From the NCBI RefSeq assembly GCF_963675455.1, contig NZ_OY776217.1, positions 3,210,001-3,274,000 on the forward strand: a stretch of DNA of 64,000 nucleotides. The letters run 5' to 3'. Below the pieces are notes generated by a model, which saw only the letters and a program-made list of their open reading frames with translations, searched no databases and was not told the DNA's origin. The stretch comes from Emcibacter sp. (GTDB taxonomy: Bacteria; Pseudomonadota; Alphaproteobacteria; Sphingomonadales; Emcibacteraceae). Of the stretch, positions 62,886 through 64,000 are shown one piece after another (position 1 is the first letter of the stretch; the number at the start of each line of letters is the position of its first letter). The position numbers and the translations under genes were made by a program.

Positions 62886-64000
62886 TTACTTGGACAGCCG
62901 CAGGCTGGACAGCTCATTGGCGATCTCTTCAAAAATCGTGTTCAGGGTCTCCGCATCCGGCGCGAAATAATAATGATCAGCGTCTGTCGCCACATTGGTC
63001 AGCAAGGTGGCCAGGGATCCACTGCTTTCCGCAAACTGGATCGTATAGATCGTAATATTATTGTCCGGATCATTCTTGATGTTGTAGGCAACATCAAGAA
63101 GCCTGTCGTCACGGTCAGACAGCATCTGATTGTAAGTATCGCCAGCTCGTCTGGTATTCGCACCATCGGTCAGCAGGATGATTGCCCGGTTAATGGTGTT
63201 GCTGTTGGCGGAAATCACTGAAGCTTCATTGAACGGCAGCCCCGGTGACAATACCCGCCAGGCCCAGGCAAGCCCCTGGGGAATATTTGTATAACCGCCA
63301 CTTGTCGCTTCCAGGTCATCCACGGCGTCCCAGACATCCTGTTTGATGCTTTGCAGTTTCGTGATGCCATATTCCGGACAGGGCGTACAGTTGGATGTGC
63401 TGTTGGCGAGGCGCCCCAGATCACAGCGATAACCGTCATAATATTTTTCACTGGAACTGATTGAACCGCTGTTGTCCATATCATAACCGACATAGTTGCT
63501 GTATTCGTTTTCCTTGCCCATAGGGTACCAGCCGAGCCAGGATTTGCCGCCGGCAATTTCAACAGGTCCGTCATAAATATCCGCGGCATCATCCAGGGAA
63601 GTATCATTATTTGAATCCGGCGTATATTTGTACCGCCAGGCCTCCTCGCGGGCATAGCGGGCATAAACGCACCCTGTCCATCCTTCTTCAGGTTCCGCCA
63701 GCAGCGGAACAGACGGCGCATTATGAGCATAGTAAATATTATTTACAGTCGCCTGATAGTTCTTCAGCACCTCATAGCCATTACCCGGCAGTTCAGGAGA
63801 ACAATCCGGGTCCCATTTGGACCCCGTGCAGAGCTTGTCAAAGGAATAATATTGAATTTCATAGGGGTTGGCGATCGCTGGTGTTACCGCCACAGTGGTA
63901 TAAAGGTCTGCAGCATCCAGGGCAGTGACATTGTCAGGTTCATACCCATATCTGGTCCCGTTGTCGGTGACATTCACCGCCCCGGACCAGGGAACCACAC
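62886..64000 (-). CDS. TadG-like vWA-domain protein, N-terminal part outside window
   Basis: The last 371 codons of a protein with a von Willebrand factor A-like region near its C-terminus. The visible part includes IPQGLAWAWRVLS, RAIILLTDGANTR (MIDAS-like Asp-Gly) and an IYTIQFAESSG strand, ending with DAETLNTIFEEIANEL. The upstream visible half holds many Tyr/Asn/Asp residues and scattered cysteines. This layout is that of TadG-like putative Flp pilus-assembly proteins, which are anchored to the cytoplasmic membrane with a large extracellular part. The N-terminal membrane segment is outside the window, so the family call is an inference. It ends before a terminator. Confidence 0.75.
   Translation of the reverse strand, partial: VVPWSGAVNVTDNGTRYGYEPDNVTALDAADLYTTVAVTPAIANPYEIQYYSFDKLCTGSKWDPDCSPELPGNGYEVLKNYQATVNNIYYAHNAPSVPLLAEPEEGWTGCVYARYAREEAWRYKYTPDSNNDTSLDDAADIYDGPVEIAGGKSWLGWYPMGKENEYSNYVGYDMDNSGSISSSEKYYDGYRCDLGRLANSTSNCTPCPEYGITKLQSIKQDVWDAVDDLEATSGGYTNIPQGLAWAWRVLSPGLPFNEASVISANSNTINRAIILLTDGANTRRAGDTYNQMLSDRDDRLLDVAYNIKNDPDNNITIYTIQFAESSGSLATLLTNVATDADHYYFAPDAETLNTIFEEIANELSSLRLSK

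Noticed and set aside
1..64000. CRISPR arrays, insertion sequences and prophage genes
   Set aside because: No spaced direct repeats, transposase, integrase or phage structural motifs were seen; the only long repeat is the in-frame Asp-Thr array.

Overview
The window looks like the chromosome of a marine-type alphaproteobacterium of moderate GC. The pointers are a CpdR-type single-domain response regulator, a bacterial COQ7 hydroxylase, a candidate alphaproteobacterial mmgR/ar8 small RNA, and a Tad-type secreted von Willebrand protein. An order-level placement (Kordiimonadales/Emcibacterales-like) is only a guess. No insertion sequence, prophage, integrase or CRISPR array was seen, and coding is dense with few gaps over 300 bases.

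Layout. 1-7.6 kb: a lipoprotein gamma-glutamyltransferase (cut by the window edge), a TonB-dependent receptor, and a LysR regulator divergent from a class III aminotransferase plus BKACE-type (DUF849) enzyme, probably an amino-acid or amine catabolic unit. 7.6-12.3 kb: housekeeping genes (tRNA-Leu(CAA), a DedA-like protein, dsbB, coq7, an HNH nuclease, an esterase, gluQ). 12.3-14.6 kb: a secreted C-type-lectin-like protein converging on an orphan ZorA/MotA-like channel protein.

14.7-35.4 kb is an exopolysaccharide region of the XrtA/PEP-CTERM type. It holds three GT4 glycosyltransferases, two PrsT-type TPR proteins, the PrsR/PrsK sigma-54 two-component pair, a polyprenyl-phosphate sugar transferase, a ThiF-nitroreductase fusion and a LuxI-like exosortase-associated acyltransferase. 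A small secreted membrane-tailed protein, cobA and a GDP-mannose-forming manC follow. No exosortase is visible in the window.

35.7-43.7 kb is the most unusual part. A four-gene operon encodes a 1026-residue surface protein with 212 uninterrupted Asp-Thr dipeptides, a PKD-like domain and an exosortase-like C-terminal tail. It continues with a membrane-anchored alpha/alpha-toroid protein, an NfrB-like glycosyltransferase with a C-terminal MshEN (predicted c-di-GMP-binding) domain, and a protein with TPRs and an NfrA-type C-terminal domain. I infer a c-di-GMP-controlled glycan synthesis and export module with its own repeat-stalk surface protein, beside the PrsK/PrsR-controlled locus.

43.7-64 kb is mixed: DUF2059, an amidohydrolase, an ArsM-like methyltransferase with pepN, a LuxO-like sigma-54 regulator, CpdR, an N-formylglutamate amidohydrolase, the candidate mmgR RNA, a degenerate receiver protein, typA, a DAO-type oxidase, hisN, a lysophospholipase-like hydrolase and the C-terminal part of a TadG-like vWA protein.
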